This document shows positions 10,217-23,190 of a stretch of DNA of 64,000 nt, one piece after another. Below the pieces are notes generated by a model that saw only the letters and a program-made list of their open reading frames with translations, was not told the DNA's origin and did not search any database. The stretch is from Harmothoe impar (taxonomy: Eukaryota > Annelida > Polychaeta > Phyllodocida > Polynoidae). The stretch spans positions 31,919,618 through 31,983,617 of the forward strand of contig OX381707.1 in assembly GCA_947462335.1 (NCBI GenBank), given 5' to 3'. Position 1 is the stretch's first letter, and every line of letters begins with the position of its first letter. The translations under genes and the position numbers were made by a program.

Positions 10217-10655
10217 AATGGAATGCAACGAAAAAGAGTGATATTTTCAAAGGCAGTTTTCATGTTAAAATGAGCACTTGTGAAAGGTAGCGAAAACTAG
10301 CGTTTTTGCATTTGATTAAAGCTGGATTTTATACATCAACTATTTCCCTCAGGCTCCTTTTGCAAAACAAGGATTATGGTTTTGTTAATTATAGTCTATT
10401 ATATTTGTTTTCCAGACTTTAACCTTTATCATCTTATTTCGTGTTTGTTGTCAGTACTAGATTTAATCCCGTTGTAGCTGTGAGGAGATCATGGGTGAAA
10501 CTTGTAGCTTTTATACATGGAGGAAAAAAATTAGCATCATAGTGGTACTAAGTGCCATACGTATTATAAACAAAGAGTATCCTTTGGATGAAGCCACGCA
10601 TTATCATAACATTATTTTATCATCACAGATAAGTTATAGACTTTTAATTATATGT

Positions 10656-11527
10656 CCTGGAAGGTGTTTCAAAAGGGCGCTATTAGAACAGAGTAAAACA
10701 AAGTGTTTCTAAAGCGGCTTCACTAGTAACAAATTCCTACTAGTGATCAGAAGGCGCACTGCTCGTAAGTATATTCCTCACTCATAAGTAGGTTTAAAAC
10801 AAAGTGTTTCACAAGGATTTACTAGCGATAAGTACTAGCGGTGACTGCAATCCGATGCAACTTACGAGTGAAAATAAAGTGTTGAAAAGGCCCCAAACGC
10901 GTGGAGCTGTGTACCATCACAAGTTTGTAATTTTTTCTTTATTTTTGCACATTTTTCAATTTATTTCCCCCAGTATGGTAGCTTACATATATATAAGTAC
11001 CACTGTAAAATTTGAACGGAAAATATACACTATTTAGTAAAGCAAACGCGAAACAGTAAAGTTACACGGTATGGTTTATTATTCCTTTACGGGCAAACCG
11101 CTCATATATATTTCGTCTTGTTCCAAATATCTATATGTGGAGAACTTTGGTGGTTATCCCTGTACTAATCTATTGGTCTGTGTGCTCAGTGCTTTTCCTA
11201 CCTACACGCCATTCCCTTGAGGCTTCGAAATCTTAGGTTGACTAACGTTGACTGGGTCCATGGAGAATATTATTTCTGGAATATTCAACGTTCCTACGAG
11301 TGCTGAATAAGTTGTGGAATAGAACAGAAAAACCACTATTAACAAAGTGTTTCCCAAAGAATATTCTAATAGTGGTATTATGAGTGACGAAAAGTCAATG
11401 AAATAGAACAGACTTTGTGAAACACTTTGTTAATAGTGGTTTTTCTGTTCTATTCCGCGACTTATTCAGCGCTCGTAGGAACGTGGAATATTCCAGAAAT
11501 AATATTCCGTTTGAAACACCTTCCAGG
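10656..11527. mobile_element. Small TIR element with internal palindrome
   Basis: CCTGGAAGGTGTTTCAAA at 10656 is repeated in inverse at 11510-11527. The right portion is a strong palindrome: about 11264-11360 pairs with about 11417-11508, including AATAGAACAGAAAAACCACT opposite its complement. AAGTGTTTC words recur throughout. A 3-bp TGT flanks both ends, too short to be decisive. No coding capacity. Read as a MITE or foldback of unknown family. Confidence 0.5.
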
Positions 11528-11642
11528 TGTCCGGATCAGAAAGAAGCAGAAAAATTGAATTTTTCAGACCACTTATTTCAACTGTTGAGGGAGGCAGGGT
11601 TCAGGGATGATTGAATATACAGTTAAGTGATGAGTGGTTGAC

Positions 11643-11644
<2 letters not shown>

Positions 11645-11714
<70 letters not shown>
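11645..11714. repeat. (AT)n microsatellite
   Basis: About 70 bases of nearly uninterrupted alternating A and T, with a single G interruption. Confidence 0.95.
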
Positions 11715-12275
11715 TGTCACAGGTTAAAAAATCAGTGGTGATTATTTTTAGTATATATAAGGGCTTTATGGTGATCTATGGTATTTTTCAATTCTGTTGT
11801 AGATAGTAGCGAAACTATAAGTATTTGCAGTGATGGCACCTGTGTCAACAATCATGGGAAGCCAGTGCACCAATGTAACCACACACCTAAAATAGAATAG
11901 CAGGCCTCTCGGATGACAACGCTCAGACCAATTTCAGCGTCTGTTTGCATGCTATAACAAGTGTCCCTAGGGTACTTTTGCTGTGCCTAGTATGAATAAA
12001 AATGTGAAATCGAATTATGAATGGTTCCCTACAATTGTCAATATGCCATCAACTATACAGCCCAGCTTTATACCATGCACACATTGAATCTGTTTTGTGT
12101 GTTTGTGTAGTTTAATATTAACCCCTTCCACACCGTAATCCAATATATTGCACAAAATTGCATTGAGTTACAAGAAATCCAGGGGTAAAGTGGTTCGTCC
12201 CACTGACTTTGCAGAAGAGATTTACCAGTAGTGGTAACACTGGTTCTTTCCATAATGACATTAGTGTAATCAAAC

Positions 12276-12833
12276 TAGGGATGTCATTGACATCCAATTT
12301 ATATCGATGACGATTATTGACATATGGTTGTCAATATGTCAATGTATTGCAATATAATATTTAGACTACTAAGTACATCTAACACAAGGTTTATTGCCTT
12401 AATAAGCTGAGAAAAAAGGTTAATGGCAGCTGAACACCAGTTCCATTATTCTCACTGGAAAAGGTCACATGAAAATCATCTATATGAAACATAAAACTCC
12501 CAGTCTTATACTGTGAGGTAGGAATCTGACCTAAGGCTCGAAAGGATAAGTACCCCAACTGTAAGTTCAATTGTTAGACATAGGACACTATGTTTATTAC
12601 TCACCCACCTCCACTCCCTCCCTTACAAAACAGGGTAGAGAACAACCTTTCTAAGGGTGCACTGTATGCAAGCACACCCAGGTTCCATGATACAAGTGCA
12701 TACCTTGCTTTCCTCACTAGCAGAGAACAATATTGACATAATTATATTGACATATAAAAAATGTCAATATAATATGTTGAAATATTGACATAATAGTGAT
12801 ATGTCAATATAGCGAATGTCAATGACATCCCTA
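12276..12833. mobile_element. hAT-like MITE (558 bp)
   Basis: A perfect 18-bp terminal inverted repeat, TAGGGATGTCATTGACAT, lies at both ends. It is flanked by 8-bp direct repeats AATCAAAC (12268-12275) and AATCAGAC (12834-12841), which match at 7 of 8 positions. Eight-base duplications are typical of hAT transposons. The interior is AT-rich with more TGTCAATAT-type words near the right end and has no ORF, so it is a non-autonomous copy. Confidence 0.85.
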
Positions 12834-12841
12834 AATCAGAC

Positions 12842-14478
12842 ATACTTTGGCTGCTCATTTCATTATAAATATTATTCCAGTATATAAACTCCTATAATAT
12901 TATTTACATGCATTGATGATTAGTGGTCTTAACTTGCATATATTTTCGCCACATTAGTTGCTGGCTTTATGACATTGGGGCAGTGTCCTATTTTAATGAC
13001 ATCAAAGCTGAGATGGGATACCATAAATAAGTGGCAAATTGAGTCTAGTTGTAGACTACTCTTTAAACTTACCAGCTTGAAGATTACCCTGGGAAGAACC
13101 CTCAGGAACACTGAATAACTCATTGAAATACTAAAGTAACTAAATCTGCAGCCCCTCCTAATAAGACTCAAGCAGCTTGGTAAGCTGGAAGCTCCACTTG
13201 CTAACAGTGGGAGTCGTGGCCAGAAAGCAGCAAGGTCACAATGAAGGAGGTACAGCCTTCAGACACATTGAGTGGCGTCTGGGGAATATTGAACATGTAC
13301 CCTTCTCAACGGCTCAAGGATCACTCCTCTTAGATAGACAAGGTTAAATTGATCAGTAATGAACGATGCCATGTTAGCATCCTTGGGTGCAGATTGATTA
13401 TGGGCAGTGATCCCACATGGTAACAGAACAAAAGCTATGTACACTCTTTGTAATTATGGACTTGCACACTCGGAATTACAACTTGTACCATTTAAGTTGC
13501 TAAAAGCTTCAGTTGGATGCATAAATTGTATAATAGGACAGTTGTATTTAAGCTAGACAAAATAAAAAGAATTATTTGCAAGTAAAAAGACAGTATCATT
13601 AAAGCTATGCTAATAGGGGTGAAAGAATCTGAATAACTTGAATTGGTACATGAAATTCATACTTGACTAAGACTCCAATATTACATGAACAATAATGCAT
13701 TAACTGACGTTCCATAGGGAACTAGTAGTAGTAGTAGAATGGTCAGAAAACAGGTGCTTCCCATCACAGGCAGACCTCACAGATAGGTTTGGTTTTCTGT
13801 AGAGCGTTTATACTACGTTCGCTGACTTTATGACCTGCACCGAAATCAACACTTGGAACCTGAAAATTCACTTTCGTCTAGACTTACAGCTCAAATCTGA
13901 AATAACATATCACAGAATTTCCTCCTGCTGTTATGACAATGTATGGATATAACATATAGCAATCAAAATTACATGCTACATCTTCCCTATGTTATATAAA
14001 CGACGAAGTATAAATTAGTTAGTCTGGGAAGTAAAACGAATTGCACACAATAAAAGAGTGAGAGACATGACAATCCAACCTGCCTACCCTATGTTATCTA
14101 ACAATGTAACCTGGTATTCTTCTTGGTATCTATAGCCTAGAATTTCCTTCTCATCTTGGTCTCATTTGTCATGGTCTACATAGATTAGGACCCATGGGAG
14201 CAGCAGTTCTTGGACCTAAATAATTATATTCCTTTTTCTTCTGAAGGTGCAATGAGGATTGTCTTGGCGTTTAGTTGACAAAAAACAACAATACTTATTG
14301 TTGCAGTCATGGTAGTTTGTGTCGTTATTTTAACACAATATTGTTGTGAAATAACGCATTGGCAGATATCAAAAGTGGTGGATCCTCAAGGAATGGCACA
14401 GCTCTAGGGAACTAAGGACAGCTAAAGACCCAGTCATGTTTTTTTCAAAGCTACATCTACATGAAGGAAATATGGATA
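12842..14478. other. Intergenic DNA with diverged repeats R2 and R3
   Basis: I see no gene. The block at about 13735-13870 (R2) is similar to 20936-21075; for example both contain CTTTATGACCTG/CTTTATAACCTG and AACACTTGGAACCTG/AACACCTGGAACATG. The block at about 14334-14402 (R3, GCATTGGCAGATA...GTGGTGGATC) recurs at 18420-18483. Confidence 0.5.
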
Positions 14479-15330
14479 CACTGTAAGAAGTTACTGTATT
14501 TAAACAGCACAATGTGCTGTACATTTACAGCACTTTTTGCTGTAGTTGCTACTACAGCACTATTTGCTGTATAATTACAGCATTATGTACTGTAAATTGG
14601 GTCTCTGGCAATGTTGCTGTACATTTACAGTACATTGTGCTGTAGATTTCCGCCGCTAGGTGGCAGCAGTAGACCATTTCTGTATTAATTATTCCACCCA
14701 ACCCTTTCCTGAGTCAAATAAAACCTCACAAACTCTCAAGACATCATAGAATAAGAATGGATGAGAGAGACTGAATGCAGTTATCATAAAGTGTATTGAT
14801 ATTTGCATAATTGTGTTGAATAATACATAAAAAACAGCAAAAGTATAGAATAGACACCACATTGGTGGGAAAAGTTAAATGCTTAAGTGCTTGGACTGGG
14901 GAAAAGCTTTTATCACATACGGTTCAGCTGTATTGAAGCAGGATTAAACCATTACATTGTGTAGGGTGTATTATCCTAGCTGAGATTGAACAATTATGCA
15001 GGAAAGTACTCTCCATGCATGCATATTACTTGATATAAATTGATGAGAACAACAATATGAAACCTACAGTAGAAGTTGCTCTAACTTTACAGCACCCAGT
15101 TGCTGTACATGTACAGCAAAATCTACTGGAACAAAAGTTGCCAGCAACTTTTGCTGTAGATGTACAGTAGAAGTTGCTGTAAATTTACAGTAGAAGTTGC
15201 TGTAAATTTACAGTAGAAGTTGCTGTAAATTTACAGCAAGTCAGTTGCTGTACACCTACAGCAAAATCTACTGGAACAAAAGTTGCCAGCAACTTTTGCT
15301 GTAGGTGTACAGTACTTACTTCTTACAGTG
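14479..15330. mobile_element. CACTGTAA-ended TIR element, copy A (852 bp)
   Basis: The ends are CACTGTAAGAAGT and its inverse ACTTCTTACAGTG, each flanked by TA (14477-14478 and 15331-15332), the likely target duplication. Subterminal DNA is packed with alternating TTGCTGTA and TACAGCAA/TACAGTAGAA words, forming many small palindromes. These are concentrated at 14500-14645 and 15065-15320, with a plain centre. No ORF. The longer element at 32938-38643 has the same end sequence and TA flanks. Confidence 0.75.
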
Positions 15331-15332
15331 TA

Positions 15333-16512
15333 GGTCTATCTGCAATCGTAAATGGTTTCCAATGTGGTAGGTCTCTAGCTAGTGCATGCACCTTGATTTC
15401 TTTTATAGTATGTTCATGACCTTTTAAAAGTTACCATTTGCATTTCCCCTGCATATATAACAAGCAAACATGGTATACATACTCTTCATGAGATATTTTA
15501 TTTATAAATGGAGACTATTATAGCATTTATCAGAGCCGATAGTAATATTCAGGATTTTACCCTGAATGTTGGTCGTATAGAGCCCTATGAGGTGCAGCTG
15601 CTGACTGGACCGAGCTCCTCAGTGTAATGGGGCCATCATCTATAGGAGCTGCTCCAGTATTGACGTCCTGAGGTCACTAACCGCCGTATCATCACTGTGA
15701 CGTCACAGGTACTGCCTGTGTCCTTGTACTCAAGGTTTGTGTCAGTCAGTACAAATGCAGGAGCTTGTTTCTGTTTAGAAATGACCACGTTTTTTTAAAG
15801 AAATACTGGTAACGAGCACATTTGGGTGTTAGTTATATTGGTATTTCTTGCTTATTACCATGCCTTATATGGGAAAAAGAGCATATCCAACAATTAAAAT
15901 AGTGTTTCATTGATTTGTGAAACTTCTCTTGAAAACACAATTTTACCAACGATTTTAAAATAGAAACAGGCTCCAGAAGCTTTTTTATAAATTATATCCC
16001 CAACTGCTACCCTGCAGTCAAACAAGAGAGAAATGCTTAGTTCGGCGTATTGAAATAGTTTTACTTTGAAAGAAATATTTATTCAAAAATGGCAGTGTCA
16101 ATTATCTGCATGGTACTGCACGGTTTGGAGATCCTTTTCTCATGTTGCCAAGCAATGAATTTGCACTGTCACATCAGGATTTCCTTTTGTATTTGTGTAA
16201 TTCATTCATTATATTTATAGGTAATGAAATAAACAATAGCGATAATAAAGAAATTATTAGAATCCTCCAGCCACCATCATTGTTTTTACCACCGCAACCT
16301 TTCATGGACCGTTTTGATGACTTCGAAATAGGTTTATTCTCGCCTTTATCACTGCTATATCCAAGTACTAGGTGGTGTAATCTAGTACCTCCAATCGCCA
16401 CCAGAGGGATTCATGATAATAAAGCAGTAAGGTCAACGTCGAGTCTCATAGAAAAGGGACATACTTTAAAGCCGTTAGATTGAACCATTGAATGTCGATC
16501 AATATCACCTTA
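15333..16512. other. Intergenic DNA without recognised features
   Basis: No repeat or gene identified. A 113-residue open frame from 16142 shows no recognisable motif and begins just before the MITE at 16513. Confidence 0.4.
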
Positions 16513-16609
16513 TTAAAGTGGCATTCTCACCGAGCGTTTCCCACTCACAATTCTAGTACTGTTCTAGTCTGCTATGTGGTAAATGCGAGTGGTGAGAATG
16601 CCCCTTTAA
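16513..16609 (-). mobile_element. ~97 bp TTAA-flanked MITE, copy 1
   Basis: TTAA-AGTGGCATTCTCACC at the left is matched by GGTGAGAATGCCCCT-TTAA at the right. The centre contains the inverse of TAGTAGACTAGAACA. The same element lies in the opposite orientation at 45414-45510. TTAA target sites are used by piggyBac and Kolobok transposons; which family mobilised this is not known. Confidence 0.75.
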
Positions 16610-17490
16610 TGGGTACCTCTTTGAGAAATTAAATGACAAAGAATAAAAGAATGTCATCTGTGAGTGTGGAAATTGATCATACAGAAATTGACCATTGAGA
16701 GAGTTATCAATGTATACCACCACATAGCAGTTTATATAATACTGGGTTGACTGATTACATAAACTCCAGTTAGCTTGATGGTCAGCAATAGTTGCATGTC
16801 CTAAAGATAGACTTTAAAGTTACCGTAAATCCCAAAGTTTGTTTAGTGTGCACTACCTCTCCCCACACATAGGTAAATCACTTTGGCGAATATCTTTTAT
16901 CTTTGATTTACTCCCTGCCAGGTATCACTTTCATCACACATTGTCTGTTTTTCATATCAAAGGGTAGGCAACAGAACAGGACGACACCCCTTCGTAATAA
17001 AAGTGTCACTACCTAGCCCTATCAAACGGTGCGTCCCCAGAGACGCCATACAATGGTATTCATAAAACAGGATGTATTGATTGGTTGATAGTAATCATAT
17101 TTGATATAAAACAGGGTGTTACTAACATGGACATTGACCTGTAGGCCCCCTGTGCAATACAACTTGCATATGCTAGCGATACGTTTCAAGAAATCTTTAA
17201 TGTTGAGTATAATCTAAGTAACAGGCAAAAGCACCACCAATACGACCACATAGATCTACTTTTAACTTACATTAAGTTCATTGTCATTATTTCCAAAAGT
17301 ATTCCCAATGGTACCATTGTCTATGGAGCCTTTTGTGAATTTAAAGGATATACTAGGATATTTAGGAGAGAAAGTCAAAATTGAAACAAACTTATTTGGA
17401 TTTTAAGTGCCAATATTCCATAATTGTGTTGCTATGGACTTACAAAGGTGAAGGGACTTTTACATTCTCTGTATCCCTGTCCATATAAAG

Positions 17491-17675
17491 ACAAACTGCT
17501 GAAGGCCTGTAATCAATAGGCCCCTCCCTCCGCTCAACTATAATGTCATGTTTAAATAGGTAGTCTATCTTAAGTGAGATTACAGAGAGGGGTTAGAGGG
17601 GAATGGACAAGGGACACCATATCACCATTAAACAATTACCAACTGAAGCACCTGATTTTTAGGGGAAGGAGGGGG
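17491..17675 (+). repeat. Dispersed repeat R1, copy 2
   Basis: This is the most diverged R1 copy (for example TCATGTTTAAATAGGTAGTC and GGGGTTAGAGGGGAATGGACA), in the same orientation as copies 1 and 3. Sequence upstream also resembles that upstream of copy 3 (CAATATTCCATA ... ), so the repeat is probably longer than the core given. Confidence 0.7.
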
Positions 17676-18297
<622 letters not shown>

Positions 18298-18606
18298 GAC
18301 AAAAAGTAGAATTAACAAAGAGTGGAAGATGGACTGCACACTGTGTCAGGAAGATGCTTGATGCATGACACTGATACTTCCTACTAGCCTCGGCTCCAAA
18401 TTTACCCCAGGCAATACTGGTGTTAAATAATGCATTGGCAGATACCAACAGTGGTGGATCTTTAAGGAATGACACAGAGGTATGTAAGGAAAACTAAAGA
18501 AATTGAATGAAGTGGAGATGATGGAGGGGAAAGGCCCTTTTGTTTAATATTAGTCTTAGATGTAACACTTTGGAGGCATAAAGGTGTAATCTAGACCAAT
18601 AATGTA

Positions 18607-18690
18607 TCTAGGATCTATCTATCTGTCAATCTATCTAGCTAGCTAGATATTTATATTTTAAGACATCTATCATTAATCTATCTATTTATC
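18607..18690. repeat. Degenerate ATCT/AGCT tetranucleotide tract
   Basis: Imperfect ATCTATCT, CTAGCTAG and ATCTATCATT words cover about 80 bases. Confidence 0.7.
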
Positions 18691-21535
18691 AAATATTATG
18701 GTATCTTATATTGATATTATTAAACAGAATGTGTCAACCTTCATAATACTTAGACATAACGGTAGCAAAGATTAATATACAATTCATCACATGACCAACC
18801 AGTAAAAATCATTATTAAAGGAAAAGTCAATCACATGCATTGTGACTTAATCATACGATTATCAAATAATCTACGACAGGATTAACTTGTTAGAGTAAGA
18901 CCTGATTGAAAAAACATTGCTAGTTAGAATTACAAATTATCGACCAACTGACAATACAATGATAAAAACACCTCGCCTTTCACCCTCCAGCAGAAAACAG
19001 TAAAATACCGGCTAGAGACAAGCTAATCCCTTTGCACAATGTAGAATAGAATTATACCGATTTTCCGTCTAAGAAGAGTGCCCTGGTGACCCCACCTTGT
19101 CTCTCCAATACTTGTCCACAGTCCCCGACAGATAGGGGACATGAAATATCAATTCTACTTCCACAATGGGAAAGCCCCCCTGCCATACATATTGATTAGC
19201 ACTTTGGTAACTAGACTGTTATTTCAGTCATATATATATACACGGAATGGGTTACATTACTCAATACATAAGGGTGTCTTGCACGTCAAACTAACATAAT
19301 ATCATTATGTAGTTAAGAGTAGTCTAAGGTCATACTCCAATCAATATTATCAAATATGTCCCCCCTTGATTGAATATTCAAAATTAGGGATAGTCCTATT
19401 TAAATGCGTTTCTAATTTAGTTGGACATTTCCTCCATTAAATGCCACCTGACGTACATTACGATAGCAATAATCTATGTGCGTTACAATTGTTCTGACTA
19501 TCATCTTTAATTTATGATAGAGTTTAAGATTGGCCGATGTCCTGCAAGTGAAATCTCCAATGCAGGAACATGTAGACGTCTTAATACAATCTATGTGTAT
19601 CAGTCCAATCAGGCTTGAGGTATGTTCACCCTGCAGGGTAGGACTATGGGGCTCATCAAGGTACAACTTACTGCAGAGCCAATTTACACATACCATGGGT
19701 GGTCAAACACTTGTAAATAGATATATTTGTTTGCTACAGCCATTCTCTGTACAGATACAAACGTACAAAAAACCTGCAAGGTGTATGCTTCTAGATGGGA
19801 CTCCCTCCAGGGTCCCCTATAATATTAGACAAAATTAATAGGCCCCTACCGTACAAATTGTTTTCTTATAATCACTATTATTTCAGATATAAATACGTTT
19901 AGTAATTTATAATTCAGATACCCCACTTATAATTTATTGACCCAGATGCATGACTCTGCTCCTATGGAATTCATTCGTATGCTCATCTACTTCCATGAGC
20001 ATCTCCCTTGGCTAAGGACTGCTCCATTAGCGTTCTCATGATGTATGGCAAAACATAGACCTGTAGAGAAATTTAAGATACAGCAACTACTCATTGACTG
20101 GCTGCATGTGACAGGTAGGAGACTGGTGTCCCCTTCTGTAATGCCTGTGATGATCCATCACCCTTCTGGCAGGGATCCTTGATTTGGCTGATGGATTGGC
20201 GTTTCCATTAACACGTGGAGAGGTTAGGGTGTGGTCAATAGCTTTATAATTGTCTGGGTACCAGGACTGCAGAGAATATCTAAATAACAGTTTGTGATGT
20301 GGCTATGTTTGACAATGTAGAATGAGGGGATGTTATGTATTCACCAAATGATGTTAGGGGTTTGAACATACTCCAGAAAGGCCAACAAAACGTCCACATT
20401 AATTCTAAATATACTCAAATTTTTTTAAACTAATGTTATGTCTAATACTCTTTCTGTTTTAGTTTTAAATCACACCAAAATGGGCATTTCTCTCATGGAG
20501 TCTGGGAGTTAGGTATAGGAAAAATTAGTTTACCACCACACACAAGCTATGAACTCTTGATGATACATGTTTGTCATTGTTCTAAAAGCAAGAGGAAACA
20601 ACCCATTTTAAAAAGCATGGTTGTCTACGCCATTGATTTACAAATAAGGACAGAGTCACAGACACAAAGACACTGGTGTCAGATTTAGTTTTGTCATCAG
20701 ATTCTGCATTATAAGACCGAAAAGATCTAGAGGGGAAAAGAAAACAGCAAAATACTGGGAACAAAAATGGTAAAAATAACACAATGGTTTACAATTACTT
20801 TTTCAAAGGCTAGCTTTTAATGCACTAGTCTGGCAATAACAGACAGGTAACTTCACTTAGAACGTCCTGTTTTTCATATGGTGGTACACTTTTAGTGTTC
20901 TTTAAATGTGCCATATAGGTTGGCATTACTGCCATTGTCCAAACAGCAGGTGTCTCCCCTCACAGACCGAAATCAAGGTTATGTATGGTTCTATGCAAAG
21001 GTTTACAGAGGTGTTGAGCTCACTTTATAACCTGTAGAGCAAGCAATCTAACACCTGGAACATGTGGACCCGCTTTAGTGAGGTGGATCTGTGATATTCT
21101 GCATTTGAAAATGTAATGGATATCATAAGGTACGTGTTGATTTACTTCATGCTACTGCATAAATATTCCTATAATATCATTAAGAATATTTAATTTGTTA
21201 GATTTTTGGAAATAGATGTCACACATATTGCTAACATTTGGAATAGTCACCTCTCAGAGTGTCTTCAGGAAATCAAAAAAACGTGTTTGGCAATTGACAA
21301 ATGAACACTGTTAGCTAGAGTATCTACAGATACCAAGTATTTAGGAAGGTCTAATGAAAGGAGATTCAAAGAGATATGCAATTGTTTGAATTATGTAGTG
21401 GAGATATAAACGTCAATATTCCATAGGTGTAGTACTACAACCTAACAAGGATGTCTATCACTTCAAAAGACCTGGGGATCATGGAGTCTAAGTTATTAAA
21501 GGAAACTGTCCAGCCTCCTTCTCAGTGTTTGTAAA
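18691..21535. other. Intergenic DNA with repeats R4 and R2
   Basis: No gene recognised. A block at about 20130-20285 (R4: GGATCCTTGATTTGG, GAGAGGTTAGGGTGTGGTCA, TTGTCTGGGTAC) recurs at 22415-22570. R2 lies at 20936-21075. Short open frames here have no motifs. Confidence 0.45.
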
Positions 21536-21712
21536 AGCAAACACTGCTAAAAACCTGTAATCAATAGCCCCCTCCCTCGCCTCAGCTATATGTCATACTT
21601 AAAAAGGTAGTCCCCATTAAGTAAGCTAACAGAGAGGGGCTGAAGGGGAGCGGACACCACATCACTATTAAACCAGTACCCACTGTCTCTAGGGGGAGGG
21701 GCGAGTCTGAGG
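21536..21712 (+). repeat. Dispersed repeat R1, copy 3
   Basis: This copy is closer to copy 1 than to copy 2. It shares CAAACACTGCTAAAA, AGCTATATGTCATACTTAAA and GGTAGTCCCCATTAAGTAAG, and lacks part of the GAGGCACC segment near its end. Confidence 0.8.
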
Positions 21713-22845
21713 GGATGTGACCATAATTATTCAATTAGATACATCAAGCTGAGGCACTGTATATGTATAGAGTATGGCTAGATTAGAGCTACAATTGGTT
21801 TTCTCTTTCGTCATCCTATACAGGTAATACAAACCATAGCGTATTGCCCATAATTTATAGATCAATTTCACTGAATCTAGCAAATAAAGTTCTAACAAAG
21901 AGGGTTTTATGTTTTCTTCCAATTATCCAACACTTTACATCAGATGTTGGCCGATGTTAGTGAGGGGATGTGCATGAGAGCATGGATGGAGGAAAGGTGG
22001 GAAATCGAGGAAATGATTGTATGGCATGGTCAGAATGATTGGAACATGTTTAGCACTAACTGCATGGTAAAAGCGGGATGATATGATTGAGAAAGGGAAC
22101 GAGATTCAGACATCTTTGACAAGTTCACCTATATACATGTACACTAAACACAATTAAGAGAGACAGAGTAACATACAGAAAAGGGTGTTTTTTTTCGTGT
22201 AATAATATTATATCTTCCCTCTTCTTGATTAAGTATTTCACACTAGACAAGGTAACTACCATTGAAAAAAGACTCTAAAAAGAGATTACACAATGTAAAT
22301 ACCATAGAAAAAAAGACTCCTCAACAATGACCAGACCAGGGGGTGACCGCTGACTTCAGGCAGTGGAACCCTGGCATGTGTCCCCCCCCTCCTCCCCCCC
22401 CTGCTGCCGGTGACGATCAATCACTCTTCTGACAAGGATCCTTGATTTGGATGATGGATTGTCTTTTCCATTAACACCAGTATAGAGAGGTTAGGGTGTG
22501 GTCAATAGTTTCATGATTGTCTGGGTACAAGGGCTGCGGAGGACATCTAAATCAAGGATTGTGTCGCTGTTATGGTTGTCAAAAGAATCTGCCCTACATG
22601 GATTTCAGGTGCAAGCACAAGTGAGAGGGAGAGAGGCAGACACACAGTGGCGGGCAGATAGAGACAGAGACAGGTACTAGATCAAGAGATAATATTTGTG
22701 TTTTTTTGGGCTGTACAGGCAATTACCTAAGGGACCCTTTGGCTATCGGAAGGCAGGAAATAGGTTATAATTATTGGACCCTCTAGTATCCATTGATATG
22801 TGGTCCAAGAGGAACAAAGAACAATATAATTATATATATATATAT

Positions 22846-23120
22846 TGTAGCGGGCGGGAGAGGGGAGGACGGTCACGCAAGGCTTCCCCTGTCGTTACAC
22901 TTTCGGGTGGGGCGGGTTTGTACGAAGACAAGTCATAAGGAACCGCCCCGACCCTTTTCCGTAGGAGCGCAGGGACCCTGGGGCGGGCGGGTACTATATA
23001 AGGAGCGGCGCCGCCGCAGTTGTTCAGTTTACGTTACACAGTATACAATACAGGATCTCTTGGAATACCCTACTCGGTCAGCTGTCGTGTTCTCTATCCG
23101 ATGCCCTTAATTTCCTTACA
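22846..23120 (+). repeat. 5' LTR of the non-autonomous element (275 bp)
   Basis: It starts TGTAGCGGGCGGGAG and ends TTCCTTACA (TG...CA). A TATA box, CTATATAAGG, lies at 22994-23003 and is followed by a GC-rich start region. The polyadenylation hexamer of the other LTRs (AATAAA) reads AATACA here. PBS-like TTGGTGACAGCGGTGAAC follows at 23121. The tRNA cannot be assigned safely; only the TGGTGAC beginning resembles a tRNA-Trp-type site. Confidence 0.85.
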
Positions 23121-23190
23121 TTGGTGACAGCGGTGAACAACAGGCATAGGACCCACGGACATTACACGATGTTAAGGGGGCGAGAACGGG

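Noticed and set aside
16142..16483. 113-residue plus-strand frame as a gene
   Set aside because: There is no motif, and an overlapping frame of similar quality exists on the other strand. The length is compatible with chance in AT-rich DNA.
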